Assembly (NCBI RefSeq): GCF_010646885.2 | Contig: NZ_CP050700.1 | Coordinates: 5,021,001 to 5,085,000 of the forward strand | Origin: Desulfopila sp. IMCC35008 | GTDB lineage: Bacteria > Desulfobacterota > Desulfobulbia > Desulfobulbales > Desulfocapsaceae | Direction of reading: 5' to 3' | Length of the DNA stretch: 64,000 nucleotides | Shown here: positions 1-9,161 of the stretch, piece by piece | How the letters are laid out: every line of letters begins with the position of its first letter | How positions within the stretch are numbered: the first letter of the stretch is position 1 | The notes under the pieces: generated by a model | What the model was told of the DNA's origin: nothing | Database searches by the model: none | What the model saw: the letters and a program-made list of their open reading frames with translations, nothing else | Position numbers and translations under genes: made by a program

Positions 1-678
1 ATTCTGAGTCCTTTGCAACCCATCTTTTGCTTCCTGGTCCGCGGCATCGACAGCAAGTGCCATTGAAAAGTGTTTCTGAGCCTCGACACTGTCGCCTTGT
101 TCGAGGGCTGCCATGCCCGCCTGGACAGCGGATACCAATATTTCGTTTCTGTCGGCATCAAGTTGCTGTAGCTTCTCGTAGGCTTTCACATACCTTTCTT
201 CTGCATCTCTAAATTCACTCTTCCTCAGATGACCATCCCCTTCACCAATAAGAGCGACTATACTGCTGTAAGAACCCTGCCCCCATACCTGAATGTTATC
301 GGACGCGAGTCGGCTGTTTAATGCCAACAGTTTCTTCAGTATTTCTCTGGAGCTCATTTCATGTTGATCATGAGATCCATCCTCTGTATCCGCTGTAGCT
401 GATTCACGTTTCACAGGGGGGGCAGAAACCGTTCCGGCAGCCAGACTCTCCTCATGCTGCATCTCTCCCGCACCGACCTGGCCCTCTAATTTGGGAACAT
501 AGACAAGAACCCCATAGACAAGAATGGCCAAAACACCAAACAGCGCCGCCGACATCACAACCATCACTGTGCGACTGATTCTCTCGGCACTTCCGGATGA
601 TCCTGAGTCGTCCGGTCTTTTTCCCGGCGGTCGAAGTGAGGGAGTACCCTGTGGAGTTTGCATGGACCCTTTTGACAT
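1..678 (-). CDS. Membrane-anchored protein with TPR-like periplasmic part (partial)
   Basis: The frame is open from an ATG at 678 to the window edge, so the C-terminus is missing (226 residues visible). A short Pro/Gly-rich cytoplasmic tail is followed by one hydrophobic segment at about residues 38-60, then a charged linker, then a helical region. The last 100 residues read like tetratricopeptide helices, with phrases such as FRDAEERYVKAYEKL and AQKHFSMALAVDAAD. The start lies 8 bp after the stop of the upstream lipoprotein gene, so the two are almost certainly cotranscribed. I do not recognise the family. A periplasmic scaffolding role is inference from the topology only. Confidence 0.7.
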   Translation of the reverse strand, partial: MSKGSMQTPQGTPSLRPPGKRPDDSGSSGSAERISRTVMVVMSAALFGVLAILVYGVLVYVPKLEGQVGAGEMQHEESLAAGTVSAPPVKRESATADTEDGSHDQHEMSSREILKKLLALNSRLASDNIQVWGQGSYSSIVALIGEGDGHLRKSEFRDAEERYVKAYEKLQQLDADRNEILVSAVQAGMAALEQGDSVEAQKHFSMALAVDAADQEAKDGLQRTQN

Positions 679-686
679 AACAGAGT

Positions 687-1955
687 TTACTGGTACAGGG
701 CCGACGGATTCACTGGTGACTGAAGCCCTGTTTCTTTGGCATATATGTCACGAAGAATCCTGCGCCAATTACTATATTGTTGCTCAGCGGATCCGGTCAG
801 ACGAACGGTCTGCCCTTCGACCTCCATGGTCAGAGGTTCAGCCTCAGAACTGAATGAATCCCCAAGCTCCTCGATAGCTACCTTATTGAGCTGACCCTCC
901 TGCCGTTTTTGATGACCGCTGTACAGGGCGTAGGCACCGCCCATCATCATTATATCCTGGAGAGGCTGGGTTCTGACGGAGGTATCAATATCACTGCTTA
1001 CACCAAGGGCAATGGCGCCAACAATAGCTGCGACACCAAGGACCTGCTGGGCCAAAGCCTCACGCTCGACGGTCCGCATGGTTTCAACCTCTTCATGGCG
1101 ATACATCCGCCAGGATGAATAGGGTTCCCAAAGATCCAGGTAATACATGTCGTAATAGTCATTTATCGCATCCACCAACATATCATCACGGGTCTTGATC
1201 GATCGAACCCTCTCTATCATCGGATCATTATGGGCAGGAAGCTGACGTATTGCGTACACTCCCTCCTGGTTTTCCAGGTAATGAGAGAATGTATCCGGTG
1301 CCATGGAGGAAGCGTAGCGAAGCTCTGCCAGATTGCGGATGGTTTGCACCTGCTGGCGGCTAAGTTCTTTTCTGTATAGAGCCATATCATTGGCAACTGA
1401 GTTAAAGAGGTCCTGAAAGGTATCTCTACTCTCCGCCTCTGTCTGGTGATGTTCCTCGATACGAGCCGTCTCAGCATACGTCTTTCGAAACCAGATAATA
1501 TTACTCGAATCGACAACTTCAACCGATAAAACAGCACTTTCCCCATCGGAGTATTCTATTTTGCCGCGGACGAGAACTTCAGCGGCCAGATCATCATCGG
1601 GAACGACCCTCACTGCTCCCCAGTATCCTGTATGCTGAAGGGTATGTTTGAGATGCACCGGCACAAAGCGTGATTCAGCCTCTCTTATTTCCATGGATAA
1701 GCCACGACGCTGATCCGGATTCCGGGGTAGTACTCCCGGGTCAAAGACCTTAATGGAGACATTCAACAGTTCATCCTGCTGAAATTCATTTGAAGCCGTA
1801 AGCGGAGCAACGCCGTCTGCAACTTGTCTCCCCGGAACTGTGGCGCAACCACTCATCATTAAAAGAGAATAGATAAGCAGCACAACCAGGGCTGAGTAAC
1901 CTGATTGGCCTCTTCGCCTGTCAAGCTTCCATTTCCCGTTTTCCAAAGCTATCAT
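687..1955 (-). CDS. Lipoprotein of unknown function
   Basis: A protein of 422 residues starting at ATG 1955 behind a GGGAGGG-type ribosome binding site. A long basic N-terminus leads into a hydrophobic stretch ending in the lipobox LMMSGC at about residues 32-37, so the mature protein should be lipid-anchored. After that come mixed alpha/beta sequence, a charged helical section (about 170-280) and a short hydrophobic segment near residue 310 (VLGVAAIVGAIALGV) that may be a second membrane contact. I recognise no catalytic motif. It is the middle gene of a three-gene minus-strand operon that encodes only envelope proteins. Confidence 0.8.
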   Translation of the reverse strand: MIALENGKWKLDRRRGQSGYSALVVLLIYSLLMMSGCATVPGRQVADGVAPLTASNEFQQDELLNVSIKVFDPGVLPRNPDQRRGLSMEIREAESRFVPVHLKHTLQHTGYWGAVRVVPDDDLAAEVLVRGKIEYSDGESAVLSVEVVDSSNIIWFRKTYAETARIEEHHQTEAESRDTFQDLFNSVANDMALYRKELSRQQVQTIRNLAELRYASSMAPDTFSHYLENQEGVYAIRQLPAHNDPMIERVRSIKTRDDMLVDAINDYYDMYYLDLWEPYSSWRMYRHEEVETMRTVEREALAQQVLGVAAIVGAIALGVSSDIDTSVRTQPLQDIMMMGGAYALYSGHQKRQEGQLNKVAIEELGDSFSSEAEPLTMEVEGQTVRLTGSAEQQYSNWRRILRDIYAKETGLQSPVNPSALYQ

Positions 1956-2023
1956 TGCCCTGCCCTCCCGTGGGCTGCAATCACATCCAGCCTTGCTGGA
2001 TGGTTATATTTTAAAACACTGTA

Positions 2024-2854
2024 TCAGTTAATCCCTTCCTTATATTTTCGGTATTCCTCCCAAAGCTTCTCCTTAATTTCCGGGTCTTTTTCTTTTTCCG
2101 CAGCCTCTCTCAACTGCCTGGCAACAATGTCATCATTCTCTTCCGGGGGAAGTTGCCCCCTGTTGTCTTCCCGTTTTTCCCTGTCCATCTCACCAGTAGC
2201 AGATCCTGCGCCACCTGCTGCCGTCCGACTTTTTGTCCCCGCCTGAGATTTTTTTTCAGCTTTGGCACTTTGCTCCTCTTCTCTGTTCCCGGCAAGGGAT
2301 ACACCAGAGGGCCTCTCACCACTGTCTCCCCTCGTACCGGAGGCTGCTTCAGGATAAGGTTGTGACGATTGTTGTTGGTCTATCTTCTCCTGCTCGCTTA
2401 ACAGCATCTCGTCAAACTGGCTCAGTGCAGCCTGTAGCGTCATGTCAAGATCATCTATCTTTTCACCAATGGTTTGAGTCTCTCCAGGTGTAGGAGGACT
2501 CCCTGTCAAGTCCGGCAAATCTGCTGATTCTATATAATTACAGGGGAGTTCAGACATCTCTATTGATGAGACCATCCCGGCAAGTTCTTCACAATAATAG
2601 TGAATCCTTGTGCTCAAATAATTCAAAAATTGTCGATATTCCTTTGCCTCGATAACACTGAACGTTTCACTGTCTACACCACGGTGAACCTCATTCTGAC
2701 CATTGGATCTCGCTCTATCAAGTATAACAATGGTTTCTTTAAGCGTCTGCTCTGAAACTGATGCATAAGCAGATGCCCCCCAACCATTGCAAAAAACCAT
2801 CGCCAGTATCAATCCATACACATATGTCACTTGCCTGACCACTGTCTCCCCCAC
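2024..2854 (-). CDS. Secreted protein of unknown function, first gene of envelope operon
   Basis: An exported protein of up to 276 residues. The N-terminus holds a hydrophobic stretch (VYGLILAMVFCNGWG) ending in ASAYA, a plausible signal-peptidase I site. The middle has two Cys in CNYIES and YYCEEL, and the C-terminal 130 residues are very polar and Lys/Glu-rich, probably disordered and then helical. The start is uncertain: the longest frame begins with GTG at 2854, but GTG codons at 2842 and 2830 are also possible. The next gene, a lipoprotein, begins 68 bp downstream. No family recognised. Confidence 0.7.
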   Translation of the reverse strand: MGETVVRQVTYVYGLILAMVFCNGWGASAYASVSEQTLKETIVILDRARSNGQNEVHRGVDSETFSVIEAKEYRQFLNYLSTRIHYYCEELAGMVSSIEMSELPCNYIESADLPDLTGSPPTPGETQTIGEKIDDLDMTLQAALSQFDEMLLSEQEKIDQQQSSQPYPEAASGTRGDSGERPSGVSLAGNREEEQSAKAEKKSQAGTKSRTAAGGAGSATGEMDREKREDNRGQLPPEENDDIVARQLREAAEKEKDPEIKEKLWEEYRKYKEGIN

Positions 2855-3177
2855 TACTAATTAGAAAATACCCCCACATTTACGAGCATCCTCACAATTA
2901 AATATATCTTCCCCGCGTTTCGCTGCATCACCTATATACCTATTCTTTCATCAGTAAAGAATAATAGTCAATGTAAATCAAGCATGTTAAGAGAGTGGAA
3001 GCCAGGAGGGGAAAGCCTTATCACAGATCATCGTTGTTGATAAATCTATACCTTCCTCCTGTATTATCATGGCTTACACGGCCATGCATCTATGATGCCG
3101 AAAATATCGAGACGATGAGACCGAGGGGGAGCCCGGAGCGTAGATATCGGGTGAAGTGAGGTACACCACTCGGTGCA
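2855..3177. other. Intergenic, promoter region of the envelope operon
   Basis: AT-rich sequence between the end of the liv operon and the start of the envelope operon. It should hold the promoter for the minus-strand gene at 2854. I see no clear T-tract terminator for the liv operon and no convincing coding frame. Confidence 0.4.
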
Positions 3178-3879
3178 TTATCCACCCAGGTAGAGTTTTT
3201 GTACCTCTGGATCATCAAGTAAGCTGTTGCCGGAGCCGGTAAGCCGGTTTCGACCCGATTCCAAGACATATCCCCTGTGGGCAACCGAGAGCCCTTTACG
3301 GGCATTCTGCTCCACCAGTAAAAAAGAAATTTCCTTACTGTTCAGGTCGGAAATGATCTGAAAAACCTCGTCGACAACAAGTGGAGAGAGACCAAGGGAT
3401 GGCTCATCAAGGAGAACCAGTTGTGGTCTAAGGAGCAGAATCCTGGAGAGCGCGAGCATCTGCCGTAACCCACCGGAAAGTGAGCCGGCACTGTTTTGGA
3501 GTTTTTCCCGCATCCAAGGAAACGTCAGAAAAACATCCTCCAGGCGCTCCCGGAACTGTTCTTCAGAAATAAAAACCCTGCTCAAGTGGAGGTTTTCAAG
3601 AATCGAGAGACTGGGGAATACGTTTCGCCCCTGGGGAACAAAGAGGATTCCCATGGATATTTTTTTCTGACAACCAAAGCCTGAAACGTCACTCTCATTG
3701 TACAAGACACGGCCTCCGGTGGGATACAACTGACCTGCGACAACTCGCAAAACCGTTGACTTCCCTGCACCGTTTGGGCCAATAAGACAGACTGTTTCCC
3801 CCTTTGCCAGGGTTATATCGAGATCGGAAAGGACGGTGAGTTCACCATAACCGGCAGTGATGGATTCAAGTGTTAACAT
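3178..3879 (-). CDS. livF: Branched-chain amino-acid ABC transporter ATPase LivF
   Basis: Cytoplasmic ATPase of a LivKHMGF uptake system, 233 residues, normal for LivF. Walker A (GPNGAGKS, about 34-41), signature LSGGLRQ (about 134-140) and Walker B ending LLDEP (about 153-159) are intact. A GTG at 3888 in the same frame is possible, but the ATG at 3879 has GGGAG 8 nt upstream and gives the usual LivF N-terminus. The start overlaps the end of livG by 14 bp, indicating translational coupling. It is the last gene of the operon. Transport of leucine/isoleucine/valine or related amides is inferred from the family. Confidence 0.95.
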   Translation of the reverse strand: MLTLESITAGYGELTVLSDLDITLAKGETVCLIGPNGAGKSTVLRVVAGQLYPTGGRVLYNESDVSGFGCQKKISMGILFVPQGRNVFPSLSILENLHLSRVFISEEQFRERLEDVFLTFPWMREKLQNSAGSLSGGLRQMLALSRILLLRPQLVLLDEPSLGLSPLVVDEVFQIISDLNSKEISFLLVEQNARKGLSVAHRGYVLESGRNRLTGSGNSLLDDPEVQKLYLGG

Positions 3880-4636
3880 AACTGTCACTCCCGAGGTATG
3901 CCTCGATTACCTGCTTGTCGTTTCTGGCTGCTTCAGCGGTACCATTAAAAATCAACTTTCCCGCATCTAGCACCAGTACACGGTCACACAACTGGCTGAC
4001 AAGGGGCATATTATGTTCCACCAAAAAAAACCGCATGCCTCTTTGTGCCAGCGTCTCAAGTATGGTGACAAGAGACTGGATGAGTGTTGGGTTTATCCCG
4101 GCAGTAGGTTCATCGAGCAGTACCAGCCTCGGGTTTGTCATCATCACCCGGCCAATCTCCAAAAGTTTACGCTGACCGTAACTCAGGCTTCCGGCAGGTT
4201 TATCGGCAAGAGCAGTCAGGTGGAGTAATTCCAGAATCTCATAAGCTCTGTCTTTAAGCTTGCTTTCCTCCAGGCGAATCCTTCCCCGTGCAAAAAAGGT
4301 ACTTATAAGCGACTCTCCCAGTTGCGGAGTCGGAATAGCGGTCAGGTTTTCCAGAACCGTCATAAACGAGAGCATTCGACTATCCTGGAAGGTGCAGGAT
4401 AAGCCGGTATGACATCTTTTTTCAGGTGGCAGGTTGTCGAGTTGTTGTTTCTCGAAATGCACTGTCCCTTGATCCTGCACATAAAAACCCATTACCACAT
4501 TAAAAAGGGTCGATTTCCCCGAACCGTTTGGCCCGATAAGACCTGTAATAGGCGTATCCGGGTCCAGCTTGAGGGAAACATCCTGCAGAACCTGGTTGCC
4601 ACCGAACCGTTTTGATAAGCCATTGAGTTCGAGCAT
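3866..4636 (-). CDS. livG: Branched-chain amino-acid ABC transporter ATPase LivG
   Basis: Second ATPase of the transporter, 256 residues. The ATG at 4636 overlaps the livM stop as ATGA, so coupling fixes this start; the open frame continues upstream only as an out-of-frame shadow of livM. Walker A GPNGSGKS (35-42), the LSYGQRKLLEIGR signature and Walker B LVLLDEPTAGINP are present. The last motif, with its Asn-Pro, is typical of LivG. It would form an ATPase heterodimer with LivF on the cytoplasmic face of LivHM. Confidence 0.95.
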   Translation of the reverse strand: MLELNGLSKRFGGNQVLQDVSLKLDPDTPITGLIGPNGSGKSTLFNVVMGFYVQDQGTVHFEKQQLDNLPPEKRCHTGLSCTFQDSRMLSFMTVLENLTAIPTPQLGESLISTFFARGRIRLEESKLKDRAYEILELLHLTALADKPAGSLSYGQRKLLEIGRVMMTNPRLVLLDEPTAGINPTLIQSLVTILETLAQRGMRFFLVEHNMPLVSQLCDRVLVLDAGKLIFNGTAEAARNDKQVIEAYLGSDSYVNT

Positions 4637-5514
4637 CAGGTCTCCTGTATAAGGTCTGTTTCGGCAATGATACCCTGAGGCCTTCGCAGCATAAGGACCA
4701 CCAGGACAAGACCGAAAAGCATGCTTTGGACATGTGCGACACCGGCGGTCATGGTTGCCGGAAGAGGTAGAAATCTCAAACCTTCTCCCACTGTTACTAC
4801 AATAATCGAGCCGATTACGGGACCAGCAAGGGTTCCCCGCCCACCAAGGACAACACACAAGACGACCAGCACTGTTAACTGCAGGCTGAAATCGTTGGGA
4901 CTGATATAGCCGATATAATGGGCCCACAATGCTCCGGCCAGCCCGCCAAAAGCAGAACCCACTGCAATCGTGCGGGTCTTGAAAGAGACCACATTCTTGC
5001 CAAAGGCCCTGGCCACATGTTCATCTTCACGGATTAGTTTTAGCGTCCTGCCAAAAGGAGATAAAAGAATCACCCTTATGCAGAGCAGGGAGAACAGGGT
5101 GAGCAGAAAAACAATCAGGAGGGTCACACTATTTCCGGCAAGCCCCATCAGCTCAATCCGGGGAATTCCCGGTATTCCCATCGGTCCACGGGTCAGCCAC
5201 CGCTCGTTGAGCAGAACAAGACGGATCATCTCTGCAAATGCCAGGGAAGCGACACCGAAATAATCCCCAGTGAGTCGCAGTACCGGCCAGGCAAACAGGA
5301 GGCCGACGAATGCAGCAACGACCATACTGGCAACCAGGCCGAACCAGATTGGGTAACCGCCGACAGTGATAAGGGCAGAGCTGTATGCGCCGATAGCAAA
5401 AAATCCTACATGACCGAAGTTATAGAGCCCGGCATAACCTAGCTCCAGGTTCAGGGATGAGGCAAAGAGGATATAGATAAGGCAAATAATAGTGATGTGC
5501 AGGATATATTCCAT
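4636..5514 (-). CDS. livM: Branched-chain amino-acid ABC transporter permease LivM
   Basis: Inner-membrane permease, 292 residues, with about eight hydrophobic segments. Family hallmarks are LNLELGYAGLYNFGHVGFFAIGAY near the N-terminus and the GGRGTLAGPVIGS loop near residue 230, where the ATPase docks. The start abuts the livH stop and the end overlaps livG by one base, so the permease and ATPase genes form one translational unit. It pairs with LivH to make the channel. Confidence 0.95.
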   Translation of the reverse strand: MEYILHITIICLIYILFASSLNLELGYAGLYNFGHVGFFAIGAYSSALITVGGYPIWFGLVASMVVAAFVGLLFAWPVLRLTGDYFGVASLAFAEMIRLVLLNERWLTRGPMGIPGIPRIELMGLAGNSVTLLIVFLLTLFSLLCIRVILLSPFGRTLKLIREDEHVARAFGKNVVSFKTRTIAVGSAFGGLAGALWAHYIGYISPNDFSLQLTVLVVLCVVLGGRGTLAGPVIGSIIVVTVGEGLRFLPLPATMTAGVAHVQSMLFGLVLVVLMLRRPQGIIAETDLIQET

Positions 5515-6386
5515 CAGCGCCCCCCGCTTTGTGCCGAACCGAATATTCCCTGTGGCCTCAAAAGCAGAATGAGAATAATCAGTAAAAATGCAGGCATATC
5601 CTTATACCCGGGTGAGATAAATGCTGTTCCCATATTCTCTATCACACCGATACACATACCACCAAACAGGGCGCCCCAGACACTGCCTACGCCGCCTAGC
5701 AAGACGGCGGCGAATGCCTTAATCATAAAGGCAAGCCCCATCATCGGATCAAGATTGGTGTCAAGAGCAAGGAGAAAACCTCCAGATGCGGCAAAGACCG
5801 CCGAAACGGTCCAGACAAAATAGCTTACCCTGCTGGTCGATATTCCATAAATGCCGGCAAGCTCAATACTGTCCGACACCGCCCGCATGGACTTGCCGAT
5901 AAGGGTCTTGGTTAAAAGCAGGTACAGGGTAACGAAAAACAGTATCGTCAGACACACCATCCCTATCTGAACCTGGGTGATAAATAATCCGCCAAACTCA
6001 AATCCTTCAAAGAGTCCAACCTGGTAGGATCGGAGATCTGAGCCGAAGTAGAGCTGCAGACCGCCACGCAGCAGGAAAGAGAGCCCGATGGATGCTATGA
6101 GCAAGGTGATGGGTTGGCTGTTTTTCAACGGCCCGAAAACAAACCTGTTTTGCACCTGCGCGAGAACAACAACCAGGATGATGGCGGGTGGAACTGCAAG
6201 CCAGAGAGGGAGATTAAACGGTGCGGACATAAACAGCAACACACCGTATGCCCCCCAGGCGATGAGTTCTCCGTGAGCAAAATTGATAAACCTGAAAATG
6301 GAATAAACCATAGTCAGACCAACGGCGAACAGTGCGTAGACACCGCCTGCAACGAACCCGTTTAATAAAAGCTGAAGATAATACAC
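5514..6386 (-). CDS. livH: Branched-chain amino-acid ABC transporter permease LivH
   Basis: Inner-membrane permease, 290 residues. The N-terminus (LLNGFVAGGVYALFAVGLTM, then FRFINFAHGELIAWGAYG) and the C-terminal GGVGSVWGALFGG EAA-type loop are characteristic of LivH. It is separated from livK by 162 bp holding a long inverted repeat, and it overlaps livM by one base at its 3' end. It probably receives substrate from the periplasmic protein encoded just upstream. Confidence 0.95.
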   Translation of the reverse strand: MYYLQLLLNGFVAGGVYALFAVGLTMVYSIFRFINFAHGELIAWGAYGVLLFMSAPFNLPLWLAVPPAIILVVVLAQVQNRFVFGPLKNSQPITLLIASIGLSFLLRGGLQLYFGSDLRSYQVGLFEGFEFGGLFITQVQIGMVCLTILFFVTLYLLLTKTLIGKSMRAVSDSIELAGIYGISTSRVSYFVWTVSAVFAASGGFLLALDTNLDPMMGLAFMIKAFAAVLLGGVGSVWGALFGGMCIGVIENMGTAFISPGYKDMPAFLLIILILLLRPQGIFGSAQSGGR

Positions 6387-6450
6387 ATTAATGCCAAGTC
6401 ATGCTGAAGATAATGATACAAACAGAGGCTTCGTAAGGCAATGTTCTGCG

Positions 6451-6530
6451 TATCAGGGGCGAGTCTGCTGCTCTTGGTCGAAATCGCTTTAACTGTACAA
6501 ATGGATTGTGCAGATATTACGCCCCTGATA
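6451..6530 (-). promoter_or_regulatory. Intercistronic stem-loop between livK and livH
   Basis: TATCAGGGGCG (6451-6461) is perfectly complementary to CGCCCCTGATA (6520-6530), an 11-bp stem closing a 58-nt loop. It lies between the binding-protein gene and the permease genes. Such structures commonly protect the upstream binding-protein message from 3' decay or partly terminate transcription. There is no T-tract right after it, so mRNA stabilisation is the better guess. Confidence 0.5.
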
Positions 6531-6548
6531 TCGCTATTTATGAGTCCA

Positions 6549-7634
6549 TCAGTTTTCGACGATCTTGCCGTCCTTCACTGACCATCGACCATAGGTTGCA
6601 CCGACATCACCATTCTCATCAAAACTCTTATCGCCTGTTATTCCCACATACCCTTTGGAGGATTCCATGAGTGCCTCGCGAATAGCATCGGCAGACAACT
6701 CGTCTGCACTGTTCAGTGCTTTCGCCAGGAGATGAATCATGTCGTAATTATACTCACCAAAAATAGGGAGTTTGTTTTCAGGATATTTTGCAGCAAAGGC
6801 TCTCTTGTAATGACCGTAACGGTCCCCCTCTTTCGAGAAGGTGGGATAGGTGCCGACAATACCTTCTGCAGCCTGCCCGGCAAGCTCAACAAGCTTGGGG
6901 GATTTTGCTGCTGATCCCATGAGCCATTGGGGAGTAAATTTCATTTCATATGCCTGCTTCAGGAGGACACCTCCTTCCTTGATGTACGTCAGGTTGACCA
7001 CTGCTTCCGGCTTTTTCCGTTTTAGACGCATAAGCTCAGAACGATAATCAGCTTTTCCCTCATCATGGGCGAACTCATCGACTATCTTCCCCTTGTATTT
7101 GGCCTTGAACACATCAGCCAGGCCAACACCCCAATCGTTATTGATGTACGTCAGGGCAACTTCCTTGTAACCAAGTTCTTCGGTCAATTCGGCAACACCG
7201 ATTCCCTGCAGCATATCGGATGGGAATACACGGAATACGTAAGAACCGCATTGGCTGATATCAGAAGCAGCAGACTCAGCGCCGATAAACACTGTTTTCT
7301 CACGCTCGGCGATAGGGCAGGCGGCAAGGAAATTGGAACTGGAAGCAGGACCGATGATAAGCGGCAGCTTTTCAATGGAAATCAGCTTCTGCAGGGCGGA
7401 AACTGATCCCTGGGCAGTGGAAAGGTTGTCTTCATAAACAACTTCAAGGTCTTTGCCTTTAATACCACCAGCTGCATTTACCTCGGCTACCGCAAGGTTA
7501 ATCGCCCGCTGAAAACCCTCTCCATAAACGGAAATCTTGCCGGACAGCGGTTGAACGGCACCTATCTTGACAGTTTCGGCAGAAACGGTACCTGCCAGTA
7601 AACAAATTAACGCTGCATAAAGAATTTTCTTCAT
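6549..7634 (-). CDS. livK: Branched-chain amino-acid ABC transporter substrate-binding protein
   Basis: Periplasmic type I binding protein, 361 residues. An in-frame ATG lies 12 bp upstream, but the ATG at 7634 is preceded by GGAG at the right distance and starts directly with a clean signal peptide (MKKILYAALICLLAGTVSA, cleaved before ETVK). Mature features such as IGAVQPLSGKISVYGEG, AAGGIKGKDLEVVYEDN and GPASSSNFLAACPIAE match the LivJ/LivK family. It follows an M20 amidohydrolase by 90 bp in the same direction. The ligand cannot be fixed from sequence; amino acid, amide or short-chain urea are all known in this family. Confidence 0.93.
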   Translation of the reverse strand: MKKILYAALICLLAGTVSAETVKIGAVQPLSGKISVYGEGFQRAINLAVAEVNAAGGIKGKDLEVVYEDNLSTAQGSVSALQKLISIEKLPLIIGPASSSNFLAACPIAEREKTVFIGAESAASDISQCGSYVFRVFPSDMLQGIGVAELTEELGYKEVALTYINNDWGVGLADVFKAKYKGKIVDEFAHDEGKADYRSELMRLKRKKPEAVVNLTYIKEGGVLLKQAYEMKFTPQWLMGSAAKSPKLVELAGQAAEGIVGTYPTFSKEGDRYGHYKRAFAAKYPENKLPIFGEYNYDMIHLLAKALNSADELSADAIREALMESSKGYVGITGDKSFDENGDVGATYGRWSVKDGKIVEN

Positions 7635-7724
7635 CAGTCTCTCCATGGTGGGAAAACAATACGTTCATACCAGGTCGACTCTCCTGGAGGCCTTGAATAC
7701 ATAACTATTTTCAAACTCCTTGTA

Positions 7725-8840
7725 TCAACATAATCTGTTTAAAATCTCAAGATATATATCTACCCCCTCGTGCAAATCGCTAATCCGTACATACTCATCC
7801 ACCTGGTGGGCCATCCCGGATTCACCAGGGCCCAAGATAATCACAGGAACATTTCCAAGGCCAGGCCCAAGGATCCCGCCGTCGGTATAAAAAGTGGCTA
7901 TACGCTGGTCGTGTTTTCTATTGCGGATATGATCACAGCAGGAAAAAACCTGGAGCACGATATCCTGGTCGGGATTGGTCCACAGCGGGGGAAGGTCGAA
8001 AATAACGTCTATTTCAGGCTGAAACGGCATCAAAAGATTTGTTATGTTACTCAGGATAACATTGTTTTGCAGGTTGACTGTAGAACGGATATCCACTCCG
8101 AGTTCGGCGAGATCGGGAACTGAGTTGTAATTGTCACCACTCCGCATTCTGCTGGGAACCAGGGTGAGGTCGCCCATAACCGGATGTGTTTCTCCTCTTT
8201 CAATCTCGTTACTGAGTAACAGCGCAGCTGTCGCCGCCTTCACCAAGGCATTGTCTCCGAGGTGGGGAAACGCTGCATGGGCAGTTTTGCCGTGGAACAG
8301 TGCCTTGAACCAGAAGACACCTTTATGCCCCAGGCAGGGGCTATTGCCAGTAGGTTCAGCAACAAAGATACAACGCGGTTGTGGCAGGGCATTATCCTGG
8401 ATTAATTTTGTCACACCTGCACAGCCGATTTCTTCATCGGGTGAAAGCACAACAACCAGAGGAGAGTCATTGCCGGTAGAAGCGTGATGTATGGCACTGG
8501 CGACCAGTGTGGCCACGCCACCTTTCATGTCTGCAGCACCCCTTCCGTAAAGCCGACCGCCCTCAATTGCTGCTCCAAAAGGGTCCCTGGCCCATGGCTG
8601 AGAACCGAGCGGCACAGTATCAAGATGGCCGGAGAACATAATAGGAAGCTGGTCTTTCCTGCCCCAGTGTGCAACAAGGGCAGTCCGGTTAGGACCATAT
8701 TCGTATTCGGTGACAGCAAACCCTGCCTGACTTAGCAAAGGAGCCATAATGCGTACGCACTGAGCTTCATTGCCCGGAGGATTTACCGTATCGACTTGGA
8801 TAAGTTCTTTTGCCAGTGATAGCGCAAGGTTGTGTGTCAA
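7725..8840 (-). CDS. M20-family amidohydrolase (ArgE/DapE type)
   Basis: Zinc-dependent amidohydrolase, 371 residues. Metal ligands and catalytic residues are visible: GHLDTVP (His72, Asp74), GAADMKGG (Asp104, the bridging Asp), SPDEEIGC (Glu136 and Glu137, base and ligand), AEPTGN (Glu162) and a C-terminal AHQVDEY His. The dimerisation insert lies at about 180-280. The family removes acyl groups from amino acids (acetylornithine, succinyl-diaminopimelate and others). The position ahead of livKHMGF suggests it processes an imported N-acyl amino acid; this is inference. It begins with TTG behind GAGAG. Confidence 0.88.
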   Translation of the reverse strand: MTHNLALSLAKELIQVDTVNPPGNEAQCVRIMAPLLSQAGFAVTEYEYGPNRTALVAHWGRKDQLPIMFSGHLDTVPLGSQPWARDPFGAAIEGGRLYGRGAADMKGGVATLVASAIHHASTGNDSPLVVVLSPDEEIGCAGVTKLIQDNALPQPRCIFVAEPTGNSPCLGHKGVFWFKALFHGKTAHAAFPHLGDNALVKAATAALLLSNEIERGETHPVMGDLTLVPSRMRSGDNYNSVPDLAELGVDIRSTVNLQNNVILSNITNLLMPFQPEIDVIFDLPPLWTNPDQDIVLQVFSCCDHIRNRKHDQRIATFYTDGGILGPGLGNVPVIILGPGESGMAHQVDEYVRISDLHEGVDIYLEILNRLC

Positions 8841-9161
8841 ATGATCGCTCTCTAAGATATTTGCCTTTTATAGTCCCTAAACGACGCACCTGCAATCATG
8901 CCCGGAGAAACACTCGAAGTCAAGACGATCGGCAATTCGCTTGAAAAGGAATCTATCAATAAATTGAAGACCAGGAACACTGATGAAAAGGTACCTTCTA
9001 TAAAGGAAGTGAGTGGGTAAGGAAAACACTGTAATCCATAGTCATTCTTCGTTATTTTAAAATTTTCTTCAGTTACCCTATCATCATTATGCTATCTTGA
9101 CGAGGCGATGGAATCCTCGACCATACCGTATAAATCTCTCACACTAAAAAGGTACTAAAAA
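8841..9161. other. Divergent intergenic region
   Basis: Contains the divergent promoters for the M20/liv operon (minus) and the tungstate-binding remnant (plus). It is AT-rich around 9000-9100. I see no RNA gene, no riboswitch consensus and no coding frame with a supported start. Confidence 0.4.

Noticed and set aside
3090..3305. 71-codon minus-strand frame at the end of livF
   Set aside because: Out-of-frame shadow of livF, no start signals.
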